Shown here piece by piece: positions 52,553 through 64,000 of a stretch of 64,000 bases of DNA (positions are counted from its first letter, which is position 1; each line of letters starts with the position of its first letter). The translations under genes were made by a program, and so were the position numbers. The notes beneath the pieces are model-generated. The model was not told where the DNA came from. It did not search any database and saw only the letters and a program-made list of their open reading frames with translations. Origin of the DNA: Schistocerca nitens (taxonomy: Eukaryota > Arthropoda > Insecta > Orthoptera > Acrididae); NCBI RefSeq assembly GCF_023898315.1, contig NC_064614.1:1054318432-1054382431 (forward strand), read 5' to 3'.

Positions 52553-54698
52553 ATGTTGGATTTGAGTGGGAGCCTCTCGTTCCAAACAACAATCAGCATC
52601 TATACCTCAATGGGAAGGGCCATCAATTACTCTTTCTGTACACCTTACATATACTGCAACTTTCACTACAACAACAGACTTTCCTTCTCTCTCAGCATCT
52701 GCATTAGGGTCTTCGAACACCTTCTACTCTCTTCCTAATAAAAACAGTCACGGGTTTTACTCTCATCACCTGGCTCATACAAAACTCCAAAATCTCAATA
52801 ATGCAACTCTCACGATCATATTCTATAACAGGTCTCAAATATTACCAACTTGCTAGTCATTGTTTCTTACATCTATACACTCCAACCACACCTATGTTCA
52901 TTTACCTCTAACAACTCTTGGGACTCATTCTCAGTTCCAATCTCTCTTTTACACACTGTACCTGCATTGCCTTTATCAACACATCATCACTCACTCTACT
53001 CTTGGATATACTACCTTCAGTCACACTTCCCTCTTTTCACAGGGCACCTACGATTAACTCGAAAACAAATATATTAAATCATCCACATTTCTGCTCAACT
53101 CAGGTCTCCTCCTACTCTTCCATACACAGCGTGTCAACTGCACCAATACCTACTCCATCATTTACATACTTATCTCCAACATGCTACCAACTCACACAAG
53201 GGACATCCAAGGACCAAGAATTGCCTGGGCAATGGGAATCTCCACCTCATACATTTTAAACTCCATTCTCACAAAATACTCTCTTTTCAGTGTTTTCAGC
53301 TCATACACATCACCAACATTCCAAATATTTTGAGAATAAACCTATAAAACCTTATCAACTAGCCTCATTTTTAGGGGATCAATCTACAGGGGGAACAAAA
53401 TTTCTTTCATAACAATCGAACAAACATCCATTTTTTCTCTTTTTTCCTTTCTATACTCGCTCTTAATTCTCTCATCCTCGCTACCTCATCCAAAGTGAGT
53501 TATTATTTGATTGGTCTTCTATTCGTACATCTGTCTACCAACTTCAAAGGATATTTTACTCTCTGGGACAATACATATTCACCTCTATGGATTATCATTT
53601 CGTCAAGTCACACACACTACTAAATCACCATATCACTAACTGTCCAAACTCAAATCTTGTAGGCAAGCCATACAGGGGCAACATAGTTCACAAACCATTC
53701 ACCACCAAACTCTATTTTGTCAGCAATTAGCCTTCACTGAATCACACCTCTTCACTACCACACCTCGTTCCTAACTTTTTTACATTTTCTCTGGGGTACT
53801 GTTTTATTTCCTCATATAAACATTAACCACTACACTGACACAACCTTCTTTTATCTTCTCTGCACCATTCTTCAACCTTGTATTATACCACCTTTACAAA
53901 ATTTAACATCAACTTCACCTCACTCACGTTTTTAACTCTACTTCAAACCATACACCATCGGTTACTCCATTCTTTCGAAAACCAGAACATCACTACTTCA
54001 TTACCTTCATCATTTCTAATTGTCACATTACTCCAATTTCATAAACCTCCACATCACGCACATACCAACTACTTCGTACACACTCTCTCATACTTTAGAT
54101 GTCTCCACTATATCATTTCCTCTCGTATTCTAAATATTAAGGGACTGTACTTCCTACACCTTTCTACCTCCATAACACATCTCAAAGGGTAAATTCTTTT
54201 ACACTAAGCCACAACAAACAAAATAACCAGACACAATATAAACCTTCTTTACAATCTTATCAATAACCAAGGGTCGCTCAAGTCTCTTTATTTACTAGTC
54301 TTCACTGTATTTCACTTCACAATAGCTAATAACCTCTCCACAATTGGTCTCTTTGTAACTTCTACAAATTTCAGTACTAACACAATCACACTCCAGAAAG
54401 CCACTCTCCATTACCAACATCAAGTTTCACCTTTATCATCTACATTTTCAATATTTCCTGTTCTCAACATCAGTACAACTCATTCGCCTACTAGGGGTAC
54501 CAATAAAACTTCTTATCCCGTCACACATAAATACTTCCTCACTATCATTATTCTCTACCACACAAACTGAAATAACTAATTCTATTGCTTGGGAATGGGC
54601 CACGTCCTCACACACACACACCTCCATCCTAAAATTTCACCTCACATCAGGTATCTACATCATTTCGATACACATCTTAAATTAACATAATTTCTATA
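52553..54698 (+). repeat. Unit U26 (2,146 bp, type C)
   Basis: Type C markers with 'ctcgaaaac' and 'caccatatc', but 'actagcctcattttt' as in U5/U7. The tail has 'atttcagtac' and 'cattcgcctactagg', shared with the tail of U25. Confidence 0.97.
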
Positions 54699-56848
54699 AT
54701 GTTGGATTTGAGTGGGAGCCTCTCGTTCCAAACAACAATCAGCATCTATACCTCAATGGGAAGGGCCATCAATTACTCTTTCTGTACACCTTACATATAC
54801 TGCAACTTTCACTACAACAACAGACTTTCGTTCTCTCTCAGCATCTGCATTAGGGTCTTCAAACACCTTCTACTCTCTTCCTAATAAAAACAGTCACGGG
54901 TTTTACTCTCATCACCTGGCTCATACAAAACTCCAAAATCTCAATAATGCAACTCTCACGATCATATTCTACAACAGGTCTCAAATATTACCAACTTGCT
55001 AGTCATTGTTTCTTACATCTATACACTCCAACCACACCTATGTTCATTTACCTCTAAGAACTCTTGGGACTTATTCTCAGTTCCAATCTCTCTTTTACAC
55101 ACTGTACCCGCATTGCCTTTATCAACACATCATCACTCACTCTACTCTTGGATATACTACCTTCAGTCAGACTTCCCTCTTTTCACAGGGCACCTACGAT
55201 TAACTCGCAAACAAATATATTAAATCATCCACATTTCTGCTCAACTCAGGTCTCCTCCTACTCTTCCATACACAGCGTGTCAACTGCACCAATACCTACT
55301 CCATCATTTACATTCTTATCTCCAACATGCTACCAACTCACACAAGGGACATCCAAGGACCAAGAATTGCCTGGGCAATGGGAATCTCCACCTCATACAT
55401 TTTAAACTCCATTCTCACAAAATACTCTCTTTTCAGTGTTTTCAGCTCATACACATCACCAACATTCCAAATATTTTGGGAATAAACCTATAAAACCTTA
55501 TCAACTATCCTAATTTTTAGGGGATCAATCTACATGGGGAACAAAATTTCTTTCATAACAATCGAACAAATATCCATTTTTTCTCTTTTTTCCTTTCTAT
55601 ACTCGCTCTAAATTCTCTCATCCTCGCTATCTCATCCAAAGTGAGTTATTATTTGATTGGTCTTCTATTCGTACATCTGTCTACCAACTTCAAAGGATAT
55701 TTTACTCTCTGGGACAATACATATTCACCTCTATGGATTATCATTTCGTCAAGTCACACACACTACTAAATCACCGTATCACTAACTGTCCAAACTCATA
55801 TCTTGTAGGCAAGCCATACAGGGGCAACATAGTTCACAAACCATTCACCACCAAACTCTATTTTGTCAGCAATTAGCCTTCACTGAATCACACCTCTTCA
55901 CTACCACACCTCGTTCCTAACTTTTTTACATTTTCTCTGGGGTACTGTTTTATTTCCTCATATAAACATTAACCACTACACTGACACAACCTTCTTTTAT
56001 CTTCTCTGCACCATTCTTCAACCTTGTATTATACCACCTTTACAAAATTTAACATCAACTTCACCTCACTCACGTTTTTAACTCTACTTCAAACCATACA
56101 CCATCGGTTACTCCATTCTTTCGAAAACCAGAACATCACTACTTCATTACCTTCATCATTTCTAATTGTCACATTACTCCAATTTCATAAACCTCCACAT
56201 CACGCACATACCAACTACTTCGTACACACTCTCTCATACTTTAGATGTCTCCACTATATCATTTCCTCTCGTATTCTAAATATTAAGGGACTGTACTTCC
56301 TACACCTTTCAACCTCCATAACACAACTCAAAGGGTAAATTCTTTTACACTAAGCCACAACAAACAAAATAACCAGACACAATATAAACCTTCTTTACAA
56401 TCTTATCAATAACCAAGGGTCGCTCAAGTCTCTCTTTATTTACTAGTCTTCACTGTATTTCACTTCACAATAGCTAATAACCTCTCCACAATTGGACTCT
56501 TTATATCTTCTACAAATTTTAATACTAACACAATCAAACTCCAGAAAGCCACTCTCCATTACCAACATCAAGTTTCACCTTCATGATCTACATTTTCAAT
56601 ATTTCCTGTTCTCAACATCAGTACAACTCATTTGCCTAATAGGGGTACCAATAAAACTTCTTATCCCGTCACACATAAATACTTCCTCACTATCATTATT
56701 CTCTACCACACAAACTGAAATAACTAATTCTATTGCTTGGGAATGGGCCACGTCCTCACACACACACACACCTCCATCCTAAAATTTCACCTCACATCAG
56801 ATATCTACATCATTTCGATACACATCGTAAATTAACATAATTTCTATA
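54699..56848 (+). repeat. Unit U27 (2,150 bp)
   Basis: This is 4 bp longer than the base unit: +2 from 'ctctctttattt' and +2 in the CA run near 56757. Private changes are 'ctttcgttctc', 'ttcaaacacc', 'ttttgggaataaac', 'aaatatccatt', 'aactcatatc', 'ctttcaacctcc' and 'cacaactcaaag'. Its tail ('ctctttatatcttc') matches the tails of U2-U4, some 48 kb to the left. Confidence 0.97.
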
Positions 56849-58993
56849 ATGTTGGATTTGAGTGGGAGCCTCTCGTTCCAAACAACAATCAGCATCTATA
56901 CCTCAATGGGAAGGGCCATCAATTACACTTTCTGTACACCTTACATATACTGCAACTTTCACTACAACAACAGACTTTCCTTCTCTCTCAGCATCTGCAT
57001 TAGGGTCTTCGAACACCTTCTACTCTCTTCCTAATAAAAACAGTCACGGGTTTTACTCTCATCACCTGGCTCATACAAAACTCCAAAATCTCAATAATGC
57101 AACTCTCACGATCATATTTTATAACAGGTCTCAAACATTACCAACTTGCTAGTCATTGTTTCTTACATCTATACACTCCAACCACACCTATGTTCATTTA
57201 CCTCTAACAACTCTTGGGACTTATTCTCAGTTCCAATCTCTCTTTTACACACTGTACCCGCATTGCCTTTATCAACACATCATCACTCACTCTACTCTTG
57301 GATATACTACCTTCAGTCAGACTTCCCTCTTTTCACAGGGCACCTACGATTAACTCGCAAACAAATATATTAAATCATCCACATTTCTGCTCAACTCAGG
57401 TCTCCTCCTAGTCTTCCATACACAGCGTGTCAACTGCACCAATACCTACTCCATCATTATATTCTTATCTCCAACATGCTACCAACTCACACAAGGGACA
57501 TCCAAGGACCAAGAATTGCCTGGGCAATGGGAATCTCCACCTCATACATTTTAAACTCCATTCTCACAAAATACTCTCTTTTCAGTGTTTTCAGCTCATA
57601 CACATCACCAACATTCCAAATATTTTGAGAATAAACCTATAAAACCTTATCAACTATCCTAATTTTTAGGGGATCAATCTACAGGGTGAACAAAATTTCT
57701 TTCATAACAATCGAACAAACATCCATTTTTTCTCTTTTTTCCTTTCTATACTCGCTCTAAATTCTCTCATCCTCGCTATCTCATCCAAAGTGAGTTATTA
57801 TTTGATTGGTCTTCTATTCGTACATCTGTCTACCAACTTCAAAGGATATTTTACTCTCTGGGACAATACATATTCACCTCTATGGATTATCATTTCGTCA
57901 AGTCACACACACTACTAAATCAGCGTATCACTAACTGTCCAAACTCAAATCTTGTAGGCAAGCCATACAGGGGCAACATAGTTCACAAACCATTCACCAC
58001 CAAACTCTATTTTGTCAGCAATTAGCCTTCACTGAATCACACCTCTTCACTACCACACCTCGTTCCTAACTTTTTTACATTTTCTCTGGGGTACTGTTTT
58101 ATTTCCTCATATAAACATTAACCACTACACTGACACAACCTTCTTTTATCTTCTCTGCACCATTCTTCAACCTTGTATTATACCACCTTTACAAAATTTA
58201 ACATCAACTTCACCTCACTCACGTTTTTAACTCTACTTCAAACCATACACCATCGGTTACTCCATTCTTTCGAAAACCAGAACATCACTACTTCATTACC
58301 TTCATCATTTCTAATTGTCACATTACTCCAATTTCATAAACCTCCACATCACGCACATACCAACTACTTCGTACACACTCTCTCATACTTTAGATGTCTC
58401 CACTATATCATTTCCTCTCGTATTCTAAATATTAAGGGACTGTACTTCCTACACCTTTCTACCTCCATAACACATCTCAAAGGGTAAATTCTTTTACACT
58501 AAGCCACAACAAACAAAATAACCAGACTCAATATAAACCTTCTTTACAATCTTATCAATAACCAAGGGTCGCTCAAGTCTCTTTATTTACTAGTCTTCAC
58601 TGTATTTCACTTCACAATAGCTAATAACCTCTCCACAATTGGACTCTTTGTAACTTCTACAAATTTTAATACTAACACAATCACACTCCAGAAAGCCACT
58701 CTCCATTACCAACATCAAGTTTCACCTTCATCATCTACATTTTCAATATTTCCTGTTCTCAACATCAGTACAACTCATTTGCCTAATAGGGGTACCAATA
58801 AAACTTCTTATCCCGTCACACATAAATACTTCCTCACTATCATTATTCTCTACCTCACAAACTGAAATAACTAATTCTATTGCTTGGGAATGGGCCACGT
58901 CCTCACACACACACACCTCCATCCTAAAATTTCACCTCACATCAGATATCTACATCATTTCGATACACATCGTAAATTAACATAATTTCTATA
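56849..58993 (+). repeat. Unit U28 (2,145 bp, U5-like)
   Basis: This shares 'cctcctagtc', 'catattttataac' and 'caaacattacc' with U5/U7. It lost one base in 'catcattatattc' and has private 'acagggtgaac' and 'atcagcgtatc'. 'gggacttattctc' is shared with U27. Confidence 0.97.
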
Positions 58994-61141
58994 ATGTTGG
59001 ATTTGAGTGGGAGCCTCTCGTTCCAAACAACAATCAGCATCTATACCTCAATGGGAAGGGCCATCAATTACACTTTCTGTACACCTTACATATACTGCAA
59101 CTTTCACTACAACAACAGACTTTCCTTCTCTCTCAGCATCTGCATTAGGGTCTTCGAACACCTTCTACTCTCTTCCTAATAAAAACAGTCACGGGTTTTA
59201 CTCTCATCACCTGGCTCATACAAAACTCCAAAATCTCAATAATGCAACTCTCACGATCATATTCTATAACAGGTCTCAAATATTACCAACTTGCTAGTCA
59301 TTGTTTCTTACATCTATACACTCCAACCACACCTATGTTCATTTACCTCTAAGAACTCTTGGGACTCATTCTCAGTTCCAATCTCTCTTTTACACACTGT
59401 ACCCGCATTGCCTTTATCAACACATCATCACTCACTCTACTCTTGGATATACTACCTTCAGTCAGACTTCCCTCTTTTCACAGGGCACCTACGATTAACT
59501 CGCAAACAAATATATTAAATCATCCACATTTCTGCTCAACTCAGGTCTCCTCCTACTCTTCCATACACAGCGTGTCAACTGCACCAATACCTACTCCATC
59601 ATTTACATTCTTATCTCCAACATGCTACCAACTCACACAAGGGACATCCAAGGACCAAGAATTGCCTGGGCAATGGGAATCTCCACCTCATACATTTTAA
59701 ACTCCATTCTCACAAAATACTCTCTTTTCAGTGTTTTCAGCTCATACACATCACCAACATTCTAAATATTTTGAGAATAAACCTATAAAACCTTAACAAC
59801 TAGCCTAATTTTTAGGGGTTCAATCTACAGGGGGAACAAAATTTCTTTCATAACAATTGAACAAACATCCATTTTTTCTCTTTTTTCCTTTCTATACTCG
59901 CTCTAAATTCTCTCATCCTCGCTACCTCATCCAAAGTGAGTTATTATTTGATTGGTCTTCTATTCGTACATCTGTCTACCAACTTCAAAGGATATTTTAC
60001 TCTCTGGGACAATACATATTCACCTCTATGGATTATCATTTCGTCAAGTCACACACACTACTAATTCACCGTATCTCTAACTGTCCAAACTCAAATCTTG
60101 TAGGCAAGCCATACAGGGGCAACATAGTTCACAAACCATTCACCACCAAACTCTATTTTGTCAGCAATTAGCCTTCACTGAATCACACCTCTTCACTACC
60201 ACACCTCGTTCCTAACTTTTTTACATTTTCTCTGGGGTACTGTTTTATTTCCTCATATAAACATTAACCACTACACTGACACAACCTTCTTTTATCTTCT
60301 CTGCACCATTCTTCAACCTTGTATTATACCACCTTTACAAAATTTAACATCAACTTCACCTCACTCAGGTTTTTAACTCTACTTCAAACCATACACCATC
60401 GGTTACTCCATTCTTTCGAAAACCAGAACATCACTACTTCATTACCTTCATCATTTCTAATTGTCACATTACTCCAATTTCATAAACCTCCACATCACGC
60501 ACATACCAACTACTTCGTACACACTCTCTCATACTTTAGATGTCTCCACTATATCATTTCCTCTCGTATTCTAAATATTAAGGGACTGTACTTCCTACAC
60601 CTTTCTACCTCCATAACACATCTCAAAGGGTAAATTCTTTTACACTAAGCCACAACAAACAAAATAACCAGACACAATATAAACCTTCTTTACAATCTTA
60701 TCAATAACCAAGGGTCGCTCAAGTCTCTCTTTATTTACTAGTCTTCACTGTATTTCACTTCACAATAGCCAATAACCTCTCCACAATTGGACTCTTTGTA
60801 ACTTCTACAAATTTTAGTACTAACACAATCACACTCCAGAAAGCCACTCTCCATTACCAACATCAAGTATCACCTTTATCATCTACATTTTCAATATTTC
60901 CTGTTCTCAACATCAGTACAACTCATTTGCCTAATAGGGGTACCAATAAAACTTCTTATCCCGTCACACATAAATACTTCCTCACTATCATTATTCTCTA
61001 CCACACAAACTGAAATAACTAATTCTATTGCTTGGGAATGGGCCACGTCCTCACACACACACACCTCCATCCTAAAATTTCACCTCACATCAGGTATCTA
61101 CATCATTTCGATACACATCGTAAATTAACATAATTTCTATA
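58994..61141 (+). repeat. Unit U29 (2,148 bp)
   Basis: This has +2 from 'ctctctttattt'. It shares 'acaattgaac' with U5/U7 and 'ctcaggttttt' with type B. Private changes are 'cattctaaat', 'cttaacaac', 'ggggttcaatc', 'gtatctctaac', 'aatagccaat' and 'caagtatcacc'. Confidence 0.97.
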
Positions 61142-63287
61142 ATGTTGGATTTGAGTGGGAGCCTCTCGTTCCAAACAACAATCAGCATCTATACCTCAAT
61201 GGGAAGGGCCATCAATTACTCTTTCTGTACACCTTACATATACTGCAACTTTCACTACAACAACAGACTTTCCTTCTCTCTCAGCATCTGCATTAGGGTC
61301 TTCGAACACCTTCTACTCTCTTCCTAATAAAAACAGTCACGGGTTTTACTCTCATCACCTGGCTCATACAAAACTCCAAAATCTCAATAATGCAACTCTC
61401 ACGATCATATTCTATAACAGGTCTCAAATATTACCAACTTGCTGGTCATTGTTTCTTACATCTATACACTTCAACCACACCTATGTTCATTTACCTCTAA
61501 GAACTCTTGGGACTCATTCTCAGTTCCAATCTCTCTTTTACACACTGTACCCGCATTGCCTTTATCAACACATCACCACTCACTCTACTCTTGGATATAC
61601 TACCTTCAGTCAGACTCCCCTCTTTTCACAGGGCAACTACGATTAACTCGCAAACAAATATATTAAATCATCCACATTTCTGCTCAACTCAGGTCTCCTC
61701 CTACTCTTCCATACACAGCGTGTCAACTGCACCAATACCTACTCCATCATTTACATTCTTATCTCCAACATGCTACCAACTCACACAAGGGACATCCAAG
61801 GACCAAGAATTGCCTGGGCAATGGGAATCTCCACCTCATACATTTTAAACTCCATTCTCACAAAATACTCTCTTTTCAGTGTTTTCAGCTCATACACATC
61901 ACCAACATTCCAAATATTTTGAGAATAAACCTATAAAACCTTATCAACTAGCCTAATTTTTAGGGGATCAATCTACAGGGGGAACAAAATTTCTTTCATA
62001 ACAATCGAACAAACATCCATTTTTTCTCTTTTTTCCTTTCTATACTCGCTCTTAATTCTCTCATCCTCGCTACCTCATCCAAAGTGAGTTATTATTTGAT
62101 TGGTCTTCTATTCGTACATCTGTCTACCAACTTCAAAGGATATTTTACTCTCTGGGACAATACATATCCACCTCTATCGATTATCATTTCGTCAAGTCAC
62201 ACACACTACTAAATCACCGTATCACTAACTGTCCAAACTCAAATATTGTAGGCAAGCCATACAGGGGCAACATAGTTCACAAACCATTCACCACCAAACT
62301 CTATTTTGTCAGCAATTAGCCTTCACTGAATCACACCTCTTCACTACCACACCTCGTTCCTAACTTTTTTACATTTTCTCTGGGGTACTGTTTTATTTCC
62401 TCATATAAACATTAACCACTACACTGACACAACCTTCTTTTATCTTCTCTGCACCATTCTTCACCTTGTATTATACCACCTTTACAATATTTAACATCAA
62501 CTTCACCTCACTCACGTTTTTAACTCTACTTCAAACCATACACCATCGGTTACTCCATTATTTCGAAAACCAGAACATCACTACCTCATTACCTTCATCA
62601 TTTCTAATTGTCACATTACTCCAATTTCATAAACCTCCACATCACGCACATACCAACTACTTCGTACACACTCTCTCATACTTTAGATGTCTCCACTATA
62701 TCATTTCCTCCTGTATTCTAAATATTAATGGACTGTACTTCCTACACCTTTCTACCTCCATAACACATCTCAAAGGGTAAATTCTTTTACACTAAGCCAC
62801 AACAAACAAAATAACCAGACACAATATAAACCTTCTTTACAATCTTATCAATAACCAAGGGTCGCTCAAGTCTCTTTATTTACTAGTCTTCACTGTATTT
62901 CACTTCACAATAGCTAATAACCTCTCCACAATTGGACTCTTTGTAACTTCTACAAATTTTAATACTAACACAATCACACTCCAGAAAGCCACTCTCCATT
63001 ACCAACATCAAGTTTCACCTTCATCATCTACATTTTCAATATTTCCTGTTCTCAACATCAGTACAACTCATTTGCCTAATAGGGGTACCAATAAAACTTC
63101 TTATCCCTCTCACACATAAATACTTCCTCACTATCATTATTCTCTACCACACAAACTGAAATAACTAATTCTATTGCTTGGGAATGGGCCACGTCCTCAC
63201 ACACACACACCTCCATCCTAAAATTTCACCTCACATCAGGTATCTACATCATTTCGATACACATCGTAAATTAACATAATTTCTATA
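61142..63287 (+). repeat. Unit U30 (2,146 bp, many private changes)
   Basis: Full length only because a 1-bp loss ('ttcttcaccttg') and a 1-bp gain ('tccctctcacac') cancel. Other private changes are 'cacttcaacc', 'catcaccactc', 'gggcaactac', 'catatccacc', 'ctatcgatt', 'acaatatttaac', 'ccattatttcg', 'ctacctcatt', 'cctcctgtattc' and 'attaatggac'. 'cttgctggtc' is shared with U32. It is more decayed than the core copies. Confidence 0.97.
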
Positions 63288-63668
63288 ATGTTGGATTTGA
63301 GTGGGAGCCTCTCGTTCCAAACAACAATCAGCATCTATACCTCAATGGGAAGGGCCATCAATTACTCTTTCTGTACACCTTACATATACTGCAACTTTCA
63401 CTACAACAACAGACTTTCCTTCTCTCTCAGCATCTGCATTAGGGTCTTCGAACACCTTCTACTCTCTTCCTAATAAAAACAGTCACGGGTTTTACTCTCA
63501 TCAACTGGCTCATGCAAAACTACTACCACACAAACTGAAATAACTAATTCTATTGCTTGGGAATGGGCCACGTCCTCACACACACACACACCTCCATCCT
63601 AAAATTTCACCTCACATCAGGTATCTACATCATTTCGATACACATCGTAAATTAACATAATTTCTATA
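63288..63668 (+). repeat. Unit U31 (381 bp, truncated)
   Basis: Only the first roughly 234 and the last roughly 146 bases of the unit remain. The junction lies at 63521-63523 with one extra A and no shared bases. Two private substitutions sit just left of it ('tcaactggc' and 'catgcaaaac'). Confidence 0.96.
63519..63525. other. Deletion junction in U31
   Basis: The left arm matches through 63521, one A at 63522 is unassigned, and the right arm matches from 63523 ('ctaccacac'). 1,765 bp of the unit are missing between the arms. Confidence 0.94.
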
Positions 63669-64000
63669 ATGTTGGATTTGAGTGGGAGCCTCTCATTCCA
63701 AACAACAATCAGCATCTATACCTCAATGGGAAGGGCCATCAATTACTCTTTCTGTACACCTTACATATACTGCAACTTTCACTGCAACAGACTTTCCTTC
63801 TCTCTCAGCATCTGCATTAGGGTCTTCGAACACCTTCTACTCTCTTCTTAATAAAAACAGTCATGGGTTTTACTCTCATCACCTGGCTCATACAAAACTC
63901 CAAAATCTCAATAATGCAACTCTCACGATCATATTCTACAACAGGTCTCAAATATTACCAACTTGCTGGTCATTGTTTCTTACATCTATACACTCCAACC
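63669..64000 (+). repeat. Unit U32, 5' part only
   Basis: The first 332 bases of a copy, cut by the window end. It has an in-frame 3-bp loss ('cactgcaacagac'), 'ctctcattcc', and the 'ttcttaataaaaacagtcat' combination otherwise seen only in U4. The array therefore continues beyond 64000. Confidence 0.96.

Larger units (their letters stand above)
1..64000 (+). repeat. 2,146-bp tandem macrosatellite array (whole window)
   Basis: The same roughly 2.15-kb sequence recurs head-to-tail from the first to the last base. The ATG of 'atgttggatttgagtggg' falls at 334, 2485, 4632, 6779, 8926, 11072, 13217, 15363, 17508, 19656 and so on to 63669. Spacing is 2,145-2,151 bp except for three shortened copies. 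All copies share one orientation. Base length 2,146 is supported because each deviation matches a visible indel: a CT step near 'caagtctctttattt', the (CA)n run, or single-base losses. No unrelated DNA separates copies. GC is about 38% in 30421-30720. Family and taxon are not recognised; both array edges lie outside the window. Confidence 0.98.

Noticed and set aside
61155..61646. 163-codon frame in U30, and the similar 152- and 143-codon frames in U21 and U22
   Set aside because: Each is created by a single private substitution or the deletion join that removes one conserved stop. They are chance fusions of the same composition-driven frames.
45409..63668. The same number, 381, as both the size of the U22 deletion and the length left in U31
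   Set aside because: The two 381-bp pieces come from different parts of the unit (about 692-1,072 against about -146 to +234), so the match is a coincidence and not a reciprocal exchange.
1..64000. LTR retrotransposon, Helitron or other mobile-element origin of the unit
   Set aside because: I saw no terminal repeats, primer-binding site, convincing polypurine tract, hairpin end or transposase, integrase or reverse-transcriptase motif in any frame.
1..64000. Centromeric alpha-like satellite, CENP-B box, telomere repeat, rDNA or CRISPR-like array
   Set aside because: The unit has no CENP-B-type box, telomeric hexamer run or rRNA sequence that I recognise, and there are no short direct repeats with unique spacers.
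1..64000. Bacterial, phage or viral origin
   Set aside because: There is no long frame, ribosome-binding pattern, operon layout or recognisable protein. A 64-kb pure tandem array fits eukaryotic heterochromatin far better.

Overview
The whole 64 kb window is one uninterrupted head-to-tail tandem array (a macrosatellite) with a 2,146-bp unit. I recognise no gene, RNA gene, transposon, CRISPR array or unique-sequence island in it. Using the recurring ATG of 'atgttggatttgagtggg' as unit position 1, I number the copies U0 to U32. U0 (1-333) and U32 (63669-64000) are cut by the window ends. Of the rest, 28 are full length (2,145-2,151 bp) and three are internally shortened: U22 (1,765 bp), U24 (1,088 bp) and U31 (381 bp). 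Every small length difference can be traced to a visible 1-3 bp indel, so nothing is inserted anywhere.

The setting is almost certainly a eukaryotic nuclear satellite or heterochromatic block. It is a kilobase-scale unit repeated over 30 times with roughly 1-3% divergence by eye, no coding sequence, several AATAAA strings by chance, and many copy differences that look like CpG decay. I cannot name the taxon. The + strand is very poor in G: in 30421-30720 I counted 29 G against 86 C, with A and T roughly equal. That bias makes TAG and TGA rare and leaves several frames open for 60-160 codons at once. These frames are composition shadows. Most begin only at TTG or GTG and contain no Met, 2,146 is not a multiple of 3, and differences between copies are mainly amino-acid changing.

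Layout: U0-U4 (left, with a more diverged U1). U5-U6 and U7-U8 form a 4,291-bp dimer duplicated with no difference that I could find. U9-U13 follow a pattern D E F D E. U14-U20 follow A B C A B B C. U21-U26 are mostly C-like, with the deleted units U22 and U24. U27-U28 resemble U4-U5, far to the left. U29-U32 end in a more mutated U30 and a 381-bp truncated U31. The blocks are what repeated unequal exchange and gene conversion would leave. Both ends of the array lie outside the window.

I did not find an undescribed gene system. The features worth a second look are the array's duplication history, its strong strand asymmetry, a diverged tract carried by three units, CpG-type decay, and three internal deletion junctions.
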